64,000 nucleotides of DNA from Luzula sylvatica. Taxonomy: Eukaryota; Streptophyta; Magnoliopsida; Poales; Juncaceae. Below, one piece after another: positions 48,304 to 59,817 of this stretch. Numbering within the stretch: position 1 is the first letter of the stretch; each line of letters starts with the position of its first letter. The stretch covers positions 20,056,862 through 20,120,861 of the forward strand of contig OX326959.1 of the NCBI GenBank assembly GCA_946800325.1, in the 5' to 3' direction. The translations under genes were made by a program, and so were the position numbers. The notes below the pieces were generated by a model. It was given only the letters and a program-made list of their open reading frames with translations. It ran no database searches and was not told where the DNA came from.

Positions 48304-49803
48304 TGATATTCACCTGATATTTCTCTTTCTCTCTCTGATTCATTCCAGATCTGAAAGAGAGCATTCTTGTGAGACAAGAAAAGAGAGAAAGCTCCATTGC
48401 AGATTGAGGAATTTGAGCAATTTTACGATGATTTTAGGGGAATCACGCGTAACCGAGAGACGAGGCTCGCGGTGGATACGAGTAGAGGAATCTCAATTGA
48501 GATTCTCTGGTGTGATCAGTCGAGAGCAAGGTCGGAGACGAATCGGATAATATCCGGTTGTTCGACAAATCGGAGCTTCGAGCAAGGTGTCGAATCGTGC
48601 GGACGTGGGACGCACGTTTACCGGAATCGAGGCGAGCAAATCAACTACGCAGTCAATCCGTCTTCGTGATCAATTTCACGTGGTATGATTATATATGAAT
48701 TAAGAGTTAATTTCATAGGTAGTTGCACGTAGTTTAGGATTTGTCCGATCGGACGTGACGTGGTCCTCGGGATCGGGTCAGACCGTGCCCTTCAATCCGC
48801 TGCGCGGGGCTCGGTAGTGGCGCTGATACCCAACACTAAATGTTTATCAAAACTACACAACATAAACTCGGTGAGTGATCTAGAGTTATATAACGGAACA
48901 ACCTCGTTTTTCCTCCAACAATTAAAAGAATTAATTCCGATTTATAAAGTGGCAACAACGACAAATATGGATGGGACCACAAAATGGAATTGGGACCCAA
49001 TGAGAATTTTTTCGGCAAAATCGGCTTACTCGTTCATGAGGAACCCGGAAATTGATATTCCTTGGCAAAGAGTAATTTAGAAAATAATAGCGCCCATAAA
49101 GGTCAAGTTTTTTGCATGAGCTATGCAAAATAAACTAAATACCGTCGATAGATTAGTAAAAAGAGTATGGCCGCATATCGACACAAATCGGCATGGAAGT
49201 TGACCGATAGATTAGCCAATACGAGCCAACCAACACAAATGCGACGAAGTTTATCCAACACTCTAAAATCGAATAGGGAAAAACAACAATCGAAGGAGAG
49301 AAAAAAAATGGATCTGGAGATGGGCGGCAATGCTATGGGGCATATGGAAGGAACGAAACAAACGAATATTCCAAAATAAAAAAAGTTCCCCCCATAAACA
49401 TAGCAAGAAAAGCAATCGAGGAGGCAAAAATGATGATAAAAGCTTAGTAGCTAAAACACGACAATTTTTTTTAGTTTTTTAATTTTCTTTTCTTTCGCTA
49501 TACATGAACAACACGTTCATGATTATTGTATACATTTTTTTCTTGTTTCAATTCCATTTTTGTTGTTGTATGAGAAATTACTGTATTTACCATCTATCAA
49601 ATTAACAACAAGAAGAAAGATTAAAAAAAAAAAAACTCCAAACAGACCAGGAAATATATCGCTGAAAAAAAAGGAAAAAACAGCAAAAAAATAAAAATAA
49701 CGGAAAACCATAGGAAAATATCAACAAAAATGGGAATTCCTAGTTACCTTCTTTTAAAAAGACATAAATATATAATTATAAGAACTACGTGTATATCCAT
49801 AAG

Positions 49804-51573
49804 GGGCATGTTTGATTTGAGGGATTTTGGAATACATGGATATATCATATACATGTATATGATAATCCATGTATTTGACAATCCATGCTGGTTGTTTGAT
49901 TAATTGTATTTCAAATACATGTAAACAAAAAACATTTGTTTGATTCTTGATTGGAATCCATGAGTTGAATTTGTTTGATGGTTTTTTGTTAAATATCTCA
50001 AAGAAATAATATCATAAATTTTGAGTATTTGTATTAGTAAAATATTAACTAAATATAATAATAAATCAATTAAATTAAGATTTAACTTGTATAATTATCA
50101 CAAATAAGCATAAAATTTCAGTATTTGTTTTTTTTTTTTTTGAGTAAATTCGGAGAGGGCTCAAAGTCCCACTTCAGAATACAATCTCTTTTTTTTTTAT
50201 TATTTTTTTATTACAAACCCGTAGGCCACACACTCTATTCACTCATTTAACATTTAATCTATAATTCAGTGTCTCCGTCGGGAATCGAACCCCACACCTC
50301 TCGCTCCCTAGCCAAGAGGTGTGACCAACTAGGCTAACTCTAGTTGGCAAATTTCAGTATTTGTATTAGTAAAATATTAACTTAATATAATAATGAATCA
50401 ATTAAATTAAGATTTAACTTGTATAATTATCACAAACAAGATTTAACTAGCAAAATATTATAAATATGTTTCGTCTTCAATTAATTCTTCGAAATTCACA
50501 TTCTGCCATAGCTACTCTTCGAAATATTATACTGTACGGGTACCAGTATAGTATGCGGTGCCGGTAGCGGTACCTCTCAAAATTGTTCGAGACATACCTC
50601 TCAAAACTGGTACTGGACCAGTACCTCTCAAAACAGGTACGGTACCGGTACCTCTCTACCTTCTTCTCCGACATATTTTGCAAAGACATTCGCCCCAAAT
50701 TAACCCCATACGTTCTCAATCTTCCACCAGTCGATAACCCCTAAAGATGGTTTCTTTTGCAATTTGACCCCTAAAAAGAAAAAATAAGTGTGATGGTAAG
50801 CCAAATAATAGGCTAATTAACAGTACTAAATACAGTTTAATGAATCATAATGAATGTAATTTATTCGCAAATTGAGAAAATAAAACAAATCGATTGTAGC
50901 TCTAATCAAACAACTGAGTTCATAACTTCAATGAATGCAACAAAAACATCTTTAACCCCAATTGAGACAATAATTGATAGTACTTAACCCTAATTAGACA
51001 CTAATCGAATTCTAATTAACAGTACTTAACCTTAATTGATACTATTTCTTCTTAATTGAGACATCCATTGCAACATAAAGTAGTAGTTCATGCTATTTGA
51101 GACACTAATTGGCCTCGAAATAGCACACACATGAAGAGGCAAAGGCATGAGATACTCACTGATATAGGTGATGTTGGCAAAAGCTTTGATGCTTGTGAGT
51201 ATTCTTGGAAAGACGAAGATACAGTGGCACTAGTCAACTTAGGACCTTGAGGCAGCAGCGAATTAGGTGAAGGAGAGAAGCGGCAACAAACTGCATTGAA
51301 AAGAGAGAGGCAGCGCAACAAATTCTGGGGAGGGTAACAGGCAGAGCGACAAGTTTTTACGAACGAAGAGGAGGAGAGAAGAACTGCTTGAGAGGAATAC
51401 ACGAACGAGACCTCTCCGTGTATTCTGAAATACAGATTTTTTTTTTGTGTATAACAATATCCCGGGATTTTGGGGTTGAAATGCAATACAGGTACAAATC
51501 AAACAAGGGATTTTGAGTAAATCCTGTATTTCGTGATGGATATCCCTCAAAATCCCTCAAATCAAACATGCCC
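49804..51573. mobile_element. PIF/Harbinger-like non-autonomous element, 1,770 bp
   Basis: A perfect 26-bp TIR starts GGGCATGTTTGATTTGAGGG at both ends, with a 3-bp TSD AAG (49801-49803, 51574-51576). Copy 2 of the segmental duplication has the empty site near 61600 ('tatatccgtcaaaaaaaaagttg'). A SINE is nested inside (50129-50348). Interior tandem 'ggtacctctcaaaa' words lie at 50570-50660. The 132-codon frame 51088-51486 (minus) and its neighbours have no known domain and may be captured 5' UTR-like sequence. A 3-bp TSD suits Harbinger, although AAG is not its favoured TWA target. Confidence 0.8.
50129..50348 (-). mobile_element. tRNA-derived SINE, minus strand, inside the Harbinger-like element
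   Basis: On the minus strand it has A box-like TAGCCTAGTTGG, then B box GGGTTCGATTCCC, a body containing 'gcctacggg' and an A-tail (T-run 50129-50141). A perfect 16-bp TSD AAATTTCAGTATTTGT lies at 50113-50128 and 50349-50364. 220 bp. Same tail motif as the SINE at 33420. Confidence 0.92.
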
Positions 51574-51751
51574 AAGAAAAAAAGAAGAAGAAGAAAAGTT
51601 GAATTTTGTTTCATTTCACGATACATTACACTATTTGTACACGGCAAAACAGGACAACACTCCGATACCAAATTCAATCTAATTTATTTTTATCATCTAC
51701 ACAATGTCTTAGCAAAAATTACTCTTGTACCCTGGAAAACGTTGACATACC

Positions 51752-52588
51752 TAGGGGTGTCAAATGATTCGGATACGGTTCGGATAGTGTTCATAACATA
51801 TCCATATTTTATTTTATTTTATTTTATTTTATTTTCTGATGTGGATCCGGATATGAAATTATCCGGATCCAGATACAATTCGAATATTAAACATATAGGA
51901 TAAGGTTCGGATATTGTCGAACACAAATTTCGGATATTTAAATGGATACTATATTACTATGATGTAATAGTATAATATTATATTAAAACGGATATTGTGA
52001 TGTAATAATTTAATATTATTTTAAAAATTCAAGTCTTGATTATTTTATAATTTAAAAAAAATATATATGAGAGGAAGAAAACAATAAATTTGGAGAAAGA
52101 AAAACTAATAGTCCGTAACAATGTTTTAGATAGCATGTAGCGGCGCGTAGCGTTTTGACGTTTAATTTAGCTGTTAGCGTAAAACGGACGTTTAATTCAC
52201 CATCTCAGCAGATTTTGATCAAACTTATTTTTTTATAATACTACAATATGTATGTAAATATAATTTAACAGCCAAATATAATTTAAAATAAAATATACTA
52301 AATGTACCATATTACAATCATTGCATAATTCACCAATGGATCCATGTAATACTTAAAAATTTCATCTAATTGTTTGGTTAGCAAGAATTTAATATTCTTC
52401 GTATTATTAATAAAATTAGATTTAATGTTTATTTGTACCAACCTCACAAATTAACAAAAATAAAAAAATTATTTTTGTGAAAATATATTATTATTATTAT
52501 TATTATTATTGTGGTTGTTGTTATTGTTATTATTGTTTCGGATATGATTTGGGTTAATTCGGGCAAAATTTGTTTCGTTGAAACCCTA
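51752..52588. mobile_element. hAT-type MITE, 837 bp, TIR TAGGGGTGTCAA
   Basis: It begins TAGGGGTGTCAA and ends TTGAAACCCTA (inverse TAGGGTTTCAA). A perfect 8-bp TSD GACATACC lies at 51744-51751 and 52589-52596. The interior has 'cggatatggttcgg' type repeats, a (TTTTA)n tract (51803-51835) and, from 52117, a truncated end of another hAT family (CAATGTTTTAGATAGC, like 33757). No transposase. The corresponding place in copy 2 (about 61775) lacks it. Confidence 0.85.
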
Positions 52589-53476
52589 GACATACCCTAA
52601 GGCATGCTACTTAATTGGGAGCATGCAGGTCATCTTAATTTGCGAGATGTTCTCTTTGGAAAATTTTACAGAATTGCATCATACAACATTTAGATATCTG
52701 TAAACACAATCAGGTTACCAAAAAATAAAAAGAAGAGAGAGTAAAAAAAGTTCGGTCTATTCTTATTTGGTAGCCTTTGTAATTGGAACTCCATTTTTTT
52801 TTAATATATTGGAGAGATGAGACAATCTCTCCTCCAAAAAAATATGTATTAATTTCAAAAAGTACACAATAATGTAAATGAAGTTACAAATCAAATGGAA
52901 TTCGGGTAATTGACATAAGCTCCTTTAAACAAAAAATTAACATATTAATTAGGACATGATACATAATTAATTATGTTAATTATCTATCACATGCAAATTA
53001 ATATATAGATTCTTTTTTGGTGAAACGTGGGAACACCGTATATGGCCTAATAAAATTGCAACTTCTTTGTAACTTCACACTAGAATAAAACGAACAGTTC
53101 TAATGTTGAATTTAAAATAATTTTGGAGTTTTTGGTGTAAAAAAATTCCATGGAAAATTGGGCTTCTTTCATACATTTTGATAGAATAAGGGAGAGGTGA
53201 TTTTTAAATGCTGATAATTTGTGAAGAACATGCATATTGACTTGCATAAAAGAACAAGGATTAGACTTTAAAAGGCTGAATGTTCTTGTTATTTCCAAGA
53301 CAAAGAAGTTTTCTTGAATTACACTTGGTAAAAGTCAAAAGCATTGCATTGGAAATAAACTCAACAAATCATCAATTAAAATATCAAATCACGTGAAATT
53401 TGTGAAACGAAGAAAATTCCAATGAAATAGAAAAAAGTTGTCCCTAGTTTACTAGATTTATAAATATGAGTTAAAT

Positions 53477-55461
53477 TTTTACATTTATTTTTTAATTTTT
53501 TAATTATGGAGGCTAGGGGCCTGCCTTTGTGTTTTATAAATACGCGAAAGTAATTAAAATTTTCCTACACACCATCTCCCAGTCTACTTCCAAATGATTG
53601 CTAGTTGTACGCTTTGCTCGCTGCAATTGATGGGAACTTAGATTTTTGTGTGAAGATTCTTGAGTTTCTCTCCTTCCATAAGGTCCACGTGATTGCCAAC
53701 CATAACGTATCTAGTGTTGTTTTTTCTATGTTTGAGGATGATTCCGCAAATTGGTGTCGAGCTTTTGTGATTTCGTCTCTGCCCACAAACCTCGCGGAGC
53801 AGCAATTTAGTAAGAGGTGTTGTTTTTGTTTCCGGATCCCTTTGGCACAAGGAGCAAATCAGGATATTAGGCCATCCTTTTTTATTTAGGAGTTCGCCGT
53901 ATTTATGCGTTCCTGAATTGCCAACCAGAGAAATATTTTACATTTGAGGGGGGCCATTATTCTCCATACTCTCTTTTGCCATGGGTTCGTTATTCCGGAG
54001 TTTCTTATGAACGCGTATGCGGATTTTGTTGGGAAGTCATTATTCGGATCCCATCTCCATTCATTTGTTTGCCCTTCATTGTCCGTTGTTGTCGACATTT
54101 TGTATATTGATTGAACGGAGAGAAGATCTTTTATAAAGTAGGAGGATTTGGATATTGTTAGACCCCTCGAGTTATATATTTCGTAAATTTCTTTTACATA
54201 CTTTGTCCATATGTTCGTTTCTTCCTTGTCAAATTTGGAAAATTATACTTGTCCCCACAAAAGTGGGATAAATATCCTCGATGACATCATCGAGAATGTG
54301 TTAATTCTTTGTTAATCGGTATGTACTTGTCATAATCTTAATTAAAATTAATTTTTTGTTAATTTGTATGTTTGTTAATTGATCTGTACCTACCATATTT
54401 TATTAAAATTAAATTTTCAACTCAATTGACCAATAATTTAATTAACGTGATGATGTCATCGAGGAAGTATTTCTTACTTTTGTGGGATACCATGTATACT
54501 CCATAGGAATTTTAGAAGTAAGGCCTTTGTCTTTGTGTGAGAGATTCCTATTCTCCCTTTTTATTTTGACATGCAAATTGTTTCATGATTGATGAGGCAT
54601 TGTCCTGGATTTAGTTTATCGGATCCACTCCAAAGAAATGTTCGGACTAGCTTATTTATATTTTTTATCATCTATTTCGAAAGTTTCAGTACTTGCATTA
54701 TGTACAAGGGAAGCGCATTTAGAGTTATTCGATAAGAGCCACTCTCCCTCCTAGGAATAGTAATCTTCCTTTCATAATGATATTCGTGTTTGGATCTTAT
54801 TTATTAGAGAAAGATAATCTTATTTTTTTAGTTTATTTATAGAGAGTGAAATTCCTAGGTATATTAAAGGGAATTGTTCTATTTGGCGTTCGTAAAACGT
54901 TAGCAATATGGGGATGTAGTGTAGTTGGAATTATTATCGGAGTGAAACTACTTTTATTCCAACTTATGGATAAATCCGTTATTTCGGCGGAAGTATTAAG
55001 AGCGTGTGTTATCAAGTGGATGTTTGTGGGATGCGCCTCAAATAACTACTATCGTATCATCCGCAAATTGTAATACGGGCACTTCTATCCCCATGGATTT
55101 AATGAATAGATCGTTTATGTTGCGAAATATGTTTTGGAGAATATCAACCGCAAGGCCAAAAATCATCGGAGATAGGGAGTCTTCTTGTTTTAGTCCTCTT
55201 TGATGGAAGAATTAGGGTAATACATTTCCATTTACTTTAATCGATGAGCTCGAGGAGGATAGTAATTAGTGTCTGATCCATGTTAATCATTTTTGGGGAA
55301 AGCCTCTTGCCTCAAAAAATTGTAAAACGAATTTGCATAATACATTATCAAAGACTTTTTTAAAATCCATTTTAATAGAATTGAAGGGATCTTTGCTTTG
55401 TGGTTACAAAAATATTATTTTCCTTGCCGACACGTATGTAGTAAAACGAATTTTCATGATA
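53477..55461 (-). mobile_element. 5'-truncated LINE with reverse-transcriptase fragment
   Basis: On the minus strand, from right to left: RT text 'VFDNVLCKFVLQFFEARGFP', 'SSSSIKVNGN', 'QRGLKQEDSLSPMIFGLAVD', and the catalytic FADD box (in VLQFADDTIVV, about 55035-55075). Further on come NIWTKYVKEIY (about 54210), WRWDPNNDFPTKSAYAFIRN (about 54040), 'MAPLKCKIFLWLAIQERINT', and the usual end word 'WTLWKERNSRIF' (about 53680). Then a tail with T-runs at the left edge. The frame is broken several times. The site is uninterrupted in copy 1 (about 38610), which shows it inserted after the duplication or was lost there. A Stowaway-like MITE sits inside it. Confidence 0.85.
54248..54494. mobile_element. 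Stowaway-like (Tc1/mariner) MITE inside the LINE, 247 bp
   Basis: The ends are inverted matches over about 40 bp ('cccacaaaagt' then 'cctcgatgacatcatc' on both sides, the right one inverted). The flanking dinucleotide is TA on both sides (54246-54247, 54495-54496), as expected for this class. It interrupts the LINE coding remnant. Confidence 0.75.
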
Positions 55462-55484
55462 AATTATTTTAACCTTTAACATAA

Positions 55485-56876
55485 CTAGCTTTTTCCCCGC
55501 GCAATTGCGCGGGAACCCTCGAGTTTGTCATGATTATTCGCACATCCGTGATTTGGTATATTTTTAACCCCCTAATTTTTTTTTGATATTGTAAAAAATC
55601 CTCTATCTTTTTTCCCGCGCAATTTTTTTTACGAAACTTTTATTTTAAAATACTCCTTATGGATGATATTAATTTCTTTTTTCCAAAATACCCTCCAAAT
55701 CTCATATGTAATAATTAAAAGTTATTTTTGTTATTTTTTATTAATTTTAAGAAAATTCATAAACACTTCTTAACATGTAGTGATTTAAAAAAATTTAAAT
55801 TATTACATATTTTGTTTATATAATTTTAATATTCCATTCTTTATTCATAAAAAATTAACATTAAATAATAATAAATAAACATCTTGCAAATATATTCATA
55901 GAAAATATCTATTTAAACATCTACTTTTTATTTTAGTTTTCCTTTTATGTATTTTTTAATAGTTTTATGATATTTTATTTTTAAATATTTGCAAGATGTT
56001 CTTTTAATAATATTGTTCAACTTATTATAATTTTATGTTAGTTTTTCAAGAAAAATAATACATAAGTCGAATATTTGTAATGAATGAAATATTAAAATTA
56101 TATAACATATAACATATAGTAATTTTTTTTAATTATTATATATTACAAACAGTTTAAGAATTTTTTAAAATTAAAAAAGCATTATTTTTAAATTAATACA
56201 TATGTAAATTAATTGTTTTTTACAATATCTAAAAATTTAAGGAGTCTTTTGAAAATTTTCCAAGTAAAGTGGTGATAGGGAGGCATAATAAGGTGGTGAT
56301 GTGGAGGCATGAGATGAGAGAAATTATTAATAATGTAAAAAAGGACCGAAATTTGAATTAAAAAGGACCAAAATGTTAATAAAAAGTACCAAAGTGTGAA
56401 CTAAAACTGAAAAGGACCAAGATATAAATAAAAAGAACTATAATGTAAATTCAAAAATGTAAAAAAGGACCGACATGTAAATAAAAGATGATCAAGATGT
56501 AAATGAAGGACCAAAATGTAAGTTTCTAAACTTAAAAGGACAAAAATGTAAATAGAAAGGAGCAAAATGTAGTTTTTTCAACTAAAAATGACCAAAATAT
56601 AAATAAAAATGACCAAAATGTAAATAAATTTTTTTCAAAGAGGCCCCTGGACCAAAGTGTAATTTTTCAAACTTGAAAGGACCAAATGTAAATAAAAAAG
56701 ACCAAAATGTAAATTAAAAAGGATCAAAATATAATTTTTTCAAATAAAAAAGATCAAAATGTAAATAAAAAGGACCAAAATGTAAAAAAATTATTTTTTT
56801 TACAAAGAGGCCCCTGATAACGTGGAGGGCTAAGAAGAGGGGAATTTCCCTAAAATTATAATTATCTATAATTATA
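55485..56876 (-). mobile_element. Non-autonomous Helitron, 1,392 bp, minus strand
   Basis: Its 3' end on the minus strand is a perfect 18-bp palindrome CCCGCGCAATTGCGCGGG (55496-55513), then 7 bases, then CTAG (55488-55485) followed by T, the Helitron hallmark. Copy 1 (about 38622-38651, 'taacataataatataata') is the empty site and shows a clean insertion with no TSD between A (55484) and T (56877). The 5' end reads TATAATTATAG rather than TC. Inside is a tandem array of 'aaaggaccaaaatgtaaataa' units (56338-56800) and 'ccacgttatcaggggcc'. No helicase is encoded. It is related to the array at 23840-24080. Confidence 0.8.
56338..56800 (-). repeat. Tandem 'aggaccaaaatgtaaataaa' array inside the Helitron
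   Basis: About eighteen degenerate ~20-24-bp units. This is the inverse of the array at 23840-24080, and shares the neighbouring 'ccacgt.atcagggg' phrase. The frame 56714-56926 is a translation of this array. Confidence 0.75.
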
Positions 56877-57569
56877 TAATATAATACGTATACATGAGGA
56901 TTTGATATTTTTTGCCTCTCTATCATGATTTAGGTTGGGTCGGTGCGGATAGCATGTTTGCATAATAAGAAAAGAATGGTATCTATTCTCACCCAAATTG
57001 TGAAAGTTCATGCCAATTTAATCAGCAAACAAGAAAATTCACACCAAAAGAGTTGATTGACATATGATTATTTGGTTTGAAAGGGCATAAATATGGCTCA
57101 TATTTTTTCATGGTAAAATGAAATGAACTCTACAAAAAAAAAAAAATACTATTAGATCAATTTTGATAAAATGAAACAAACTCCACAGAAATATTATCCA
57201 AAATTAATATTTCATGGTATCTGCCGAAGTAAGATATTGGAGAATAATCAATATTTAAGCATTGCTAAATCACAAATTAGAAAATAAGGTTCGAAAGATT
57301 TGCCGCATTATCGTTTGCTTTATGTTTCACAATTATTTTCTAGTAAATAACATATTTTATTTTTATCGTACTAATTTACGCTTCATACTATTTTTTCAGG
57401 CAGTTAAGAACTATTTTAATAAGACGTGATTTGCGAAAAGATCGAATCAGGTACATAAGTATCGCATGCTTGATTTACAAATTAACTTCGATTTTTTTAT
57501 TTTCAAGTTTGTCTGGGACAATCAGGACTTAGCTCTAATGATCAAGCCAGCTTGGAGTCTCTTAAGATT

Positions 57570-58131
57570 TTATGTCCATTTTCAAACTGAGTGTATTTTC
57601 TATGTTGCTTAAAAACTAAAGCCTTTCATAAAGCCACGACGTGGCATGTTCGTATTGGTTCAAATTGTAAAGCTAATAAGCAGACAAAAAACATTGACAG
57701 AACGTTAGAGATCTGTTAAAAGATTTGAAAGATAACATAATACATTTCTTGATATAAAGCATTGGCATATTTTTCATGCATTTCCTCTTGTTATGTACTA
57801 TTTTGAAATGTTGTTATTAAATAAATTTAAATTAAATATGTTTAGTTCAAAATTTTAATTGCCAAACTGGTGATACATATAAGTAAAATACACTTAAAAC
57901 TAAAATAATAAATTTAAATACAAATTTTTAAATTTTAAATAAAAATTTAAAAATAAAAAATACCTATAAATAATAATAATTAAATAATAACAATATGTAT
58001 CATAATGGTACTTTTCAATTATCAATATGTATCATAATGATACTTTTCAATAATAACGAATTTTTATTATATCATGTCAAACAAATAATGTCCAACATAT
58101 TACAAAGTAGTTAATATATAACATATAATCA
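57570..58131. other. Copy-2-specific intergenic sequence
   Basis: Absent from copy 1 between about 39345 and 39365. AT-rich with 'gtatcataatg(a/g)tacttttcaat' repeated at about 57996 and 58028. No gene. Confidence 0.45.
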
Positions 58132-58139
58132 GAACCGGA

Positions 58140-58548
58140 CAAAGCATTTTAAGGACCCGAAACTATTTTTTTTTTAAAAACTTTTAAATTAATTATTAAG
58201 GAATACTAACAATCCACATGTGAATGTGTGACTTACTGGTCAAAACTTTTGTCTTTTTCCTATAGATCCAAAGTTCAAATCTCGACATACGAAATTTTCT
58301 TATATTTTCGTTGTATTTTGGAGAAAAAAAAACTAAAATTATAATTTGTAGGGATTCAAACTAATGATCTCTCACAAAATAAATAATTGTTCTAACAGTA
58401 GACCACAAGAATTTTTATGATTTGTAGTAATTTCATTGTAATAATCCTTATTTTATCTGGATATATTATTTTTTCGAAATATTTGGACCCCTTAAAATAT
58501 TAGACATGAAGCCCGGATTTCATGGGCTTTGCACTTGGGTCATCCCTG
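58140..58548. mobile_element. Small non-autonomous hAT element, 409 bp
   Basis: The ends are CAGAACCGGAC and, inverted, CAGGGATGACC. A perfect 8-bp TSD CATATAAT lies at 58132-58139 and 58549-58556. The left and right subterminal parts both mention 'aaggaccc' / 'ggaccccttaa'. No coding capacity. Confidence 0.85.
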
Positions 58549-58556
58549 CATATAAT

Positions 58557-59817
58557 TAATAAATTAATGAAATGACATATTTAATAGATTCATAAATAAT
58601 ACCTCAAAGACTAGATTCATATTTATTCATATTTAATAGATCCGTAATTGAAATAATTTAGGTTGTCACGTTATCAAATATTGCATGTCATAGATTGTCA
58701 CGTCATCAAAATATCGTGTACAAAACTAATTTCAAAAGAAAACTTTATATAAAACTAGTTTATATATATTATTTTATTATTTTTTAATATGAAGTTACAT
58801 ACGTAATTAGGATGGTGCTACTTATATAGCTAATATTCTTCGTCTAGAACAAATATATGTACTTATACCAAAATACCCCTCTTCACTTTAACATGTATTT
58901 TAATCATAACATTTTATTAATTTGTTTTTTCTTATATTTTTATTAAATTAGTATTAGAAAAAAATCTAAAATATCAGTAACTCAAACAAATAATAATCCA
59001 ACATTAATAATTTGAGATTACTCTTAAACTAACAATATTATTCATATATTAATAATAAATTATATTTAAAATGCACTATATTTTAATGTTGTTAATTAAA
59101 CAATTAACAATTTAATGCATAATTATATTTCTTGTACACACCTAACAAAGGAGTGGTATTTTAGTAAAAACATAATTGATATTAGTTCTAAAAATAATGC
59201 TCCGAATTAATTATTTTCTAATATGTTAGACAATATTTATTTGACGAAATATAAAAGATTTGTATTATTGAAATGTTATCATTAGGTTGATTTTTGTTTT
59301 ATATTCAACTATTATTACTTACACGTATTATCATTTTTATTTTATTTTAAGTTTGTTATTTTATTTTGAATTATACATAAATTTTATTTTAGAGAAATTA
59401 AAAAAAAAAAATCCAAACTTTTTTGGATATGGTAAAAAAATTTCTATATTTTTGGAAACTCTAAAAATACTCCTCAATGACAGTTTGGTAGAAGATTTTT
59501 TTTTGGAGTTCACAAAAATATAGAATTTTTTTTACAATATCCAAAAACATTATGATTAAATTTCCCATTTATTTTACTTATAAGTATCACTAGTTTTACA
59601 GTTAAAGTTTTAAACTAAACATATTTTGTTGAAATTTATTTAGTAACAATATTTTAAAATAATAAATAACAGGAAAGTGTGAAAACATGCCATGATTTTT
59701 ATCATGAAATAGTGTGTGTTTTCAAACTCATTTAACGGAGCACTAACGATTTTGTCAATCTCTTATTTTGACCTTGGGACTTTACAAATTTGAACCAATA
59801 AGAAAATGCCATGTCAT
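58557..59817. other. Intergenic, no gene seen
   Basis: AT-rich. 59400-59545 contains an imperfect inverted repeat ('tttttggatatggtaaaaaaatttctat' against 'atagaattttttttacaatatccaaaa'), possibly a small MITE relic related to the text near 35.6 and 36.2 kb. No coding domain. Confidence 0.45.

Larger units (their letters stand above)
40021..48835 (-). mobile_element. Solo LTR (family A), minus strand, split by a copia insertion
   Basis: The outer ends are TGAAGGAAAT at 40021 and ...CCCAACA at 48835, with a perfect TSD CTAAA (40016-40020, 48836-48840). Removing 40440-48308 leaves about 946 bp that matches, inverted, the 955-bp solo LTR at 16726-17680. No family-A internal sequence is present, so it was already a solo LTR, sitting in a LINE, when the copia element landed in it. 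The left piece carries the TGACG palindrome cluster (40140-40370). Confidence 0.9.
39975..49545 (+). mobile_element. LINE 3' fragment, split by the LTR nest at 40016-48840
   Basis: Visible LINE text on the plus strand: 'NIWTKC' at about 40000-40020 continues after the LTR insertion as 'LSKLHNINSVSDLELYNG' (48841 on). Next comes the C-terminal zinc-binding (zf-RVT-like) region 'KWNWDP', 'FSAKSAYSFMRNP', a stop codon, then 'IAPIKVKFF' and frame breaks to about 49440, then an untranslated tail to about 49545. The same words occur in the LINE at 53.5-55.5 kb (NIWTKYVKEIY, WRWDP, KSAYAFIRN). It is 5'-truncated and inactive. Only the outer 45 bp at left and about 700 bp at right belong to it. Confidence 0.75.
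38104..52745. repeat. Tandem segmental duplication, copy 1
   Basis: The backbone matches copy 2 (52980-62213) in order and orientation: 38104-38640 with 52980-53476 and 55462-55484; 38641-39345 with 56877-57560; 39430-39600 with 61130-61320; 49545-49800 with 61350-61605; 51574-51720 with 61606-61730; 52600-52745 with 61780-62213. The similarity is interrupted by different insertions in each copy. It ends at a TATA-like region that in copy 2 lies just before the kinase gene, but no kinase exon follows in copy 1. Small coding frames in the backbone are not conserved between copies, so the unit is non-coding. Confidence 0.8.

Noticed and set aside
47658..49080. Possible host gene made of frames 47707-48099, 48397-48669 and 48760-49080
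   Set aside because: These are, in turn, copia LTR, family-A LTR and LINE fragment; none is a host exon.
50261..50345. tRNA-like stretch with anticodon-arm-like 'ctagggagcgag'
   Set aside because: It is the head of a SINE with its own 16-bp TSD, and no full cloverleaf closes.
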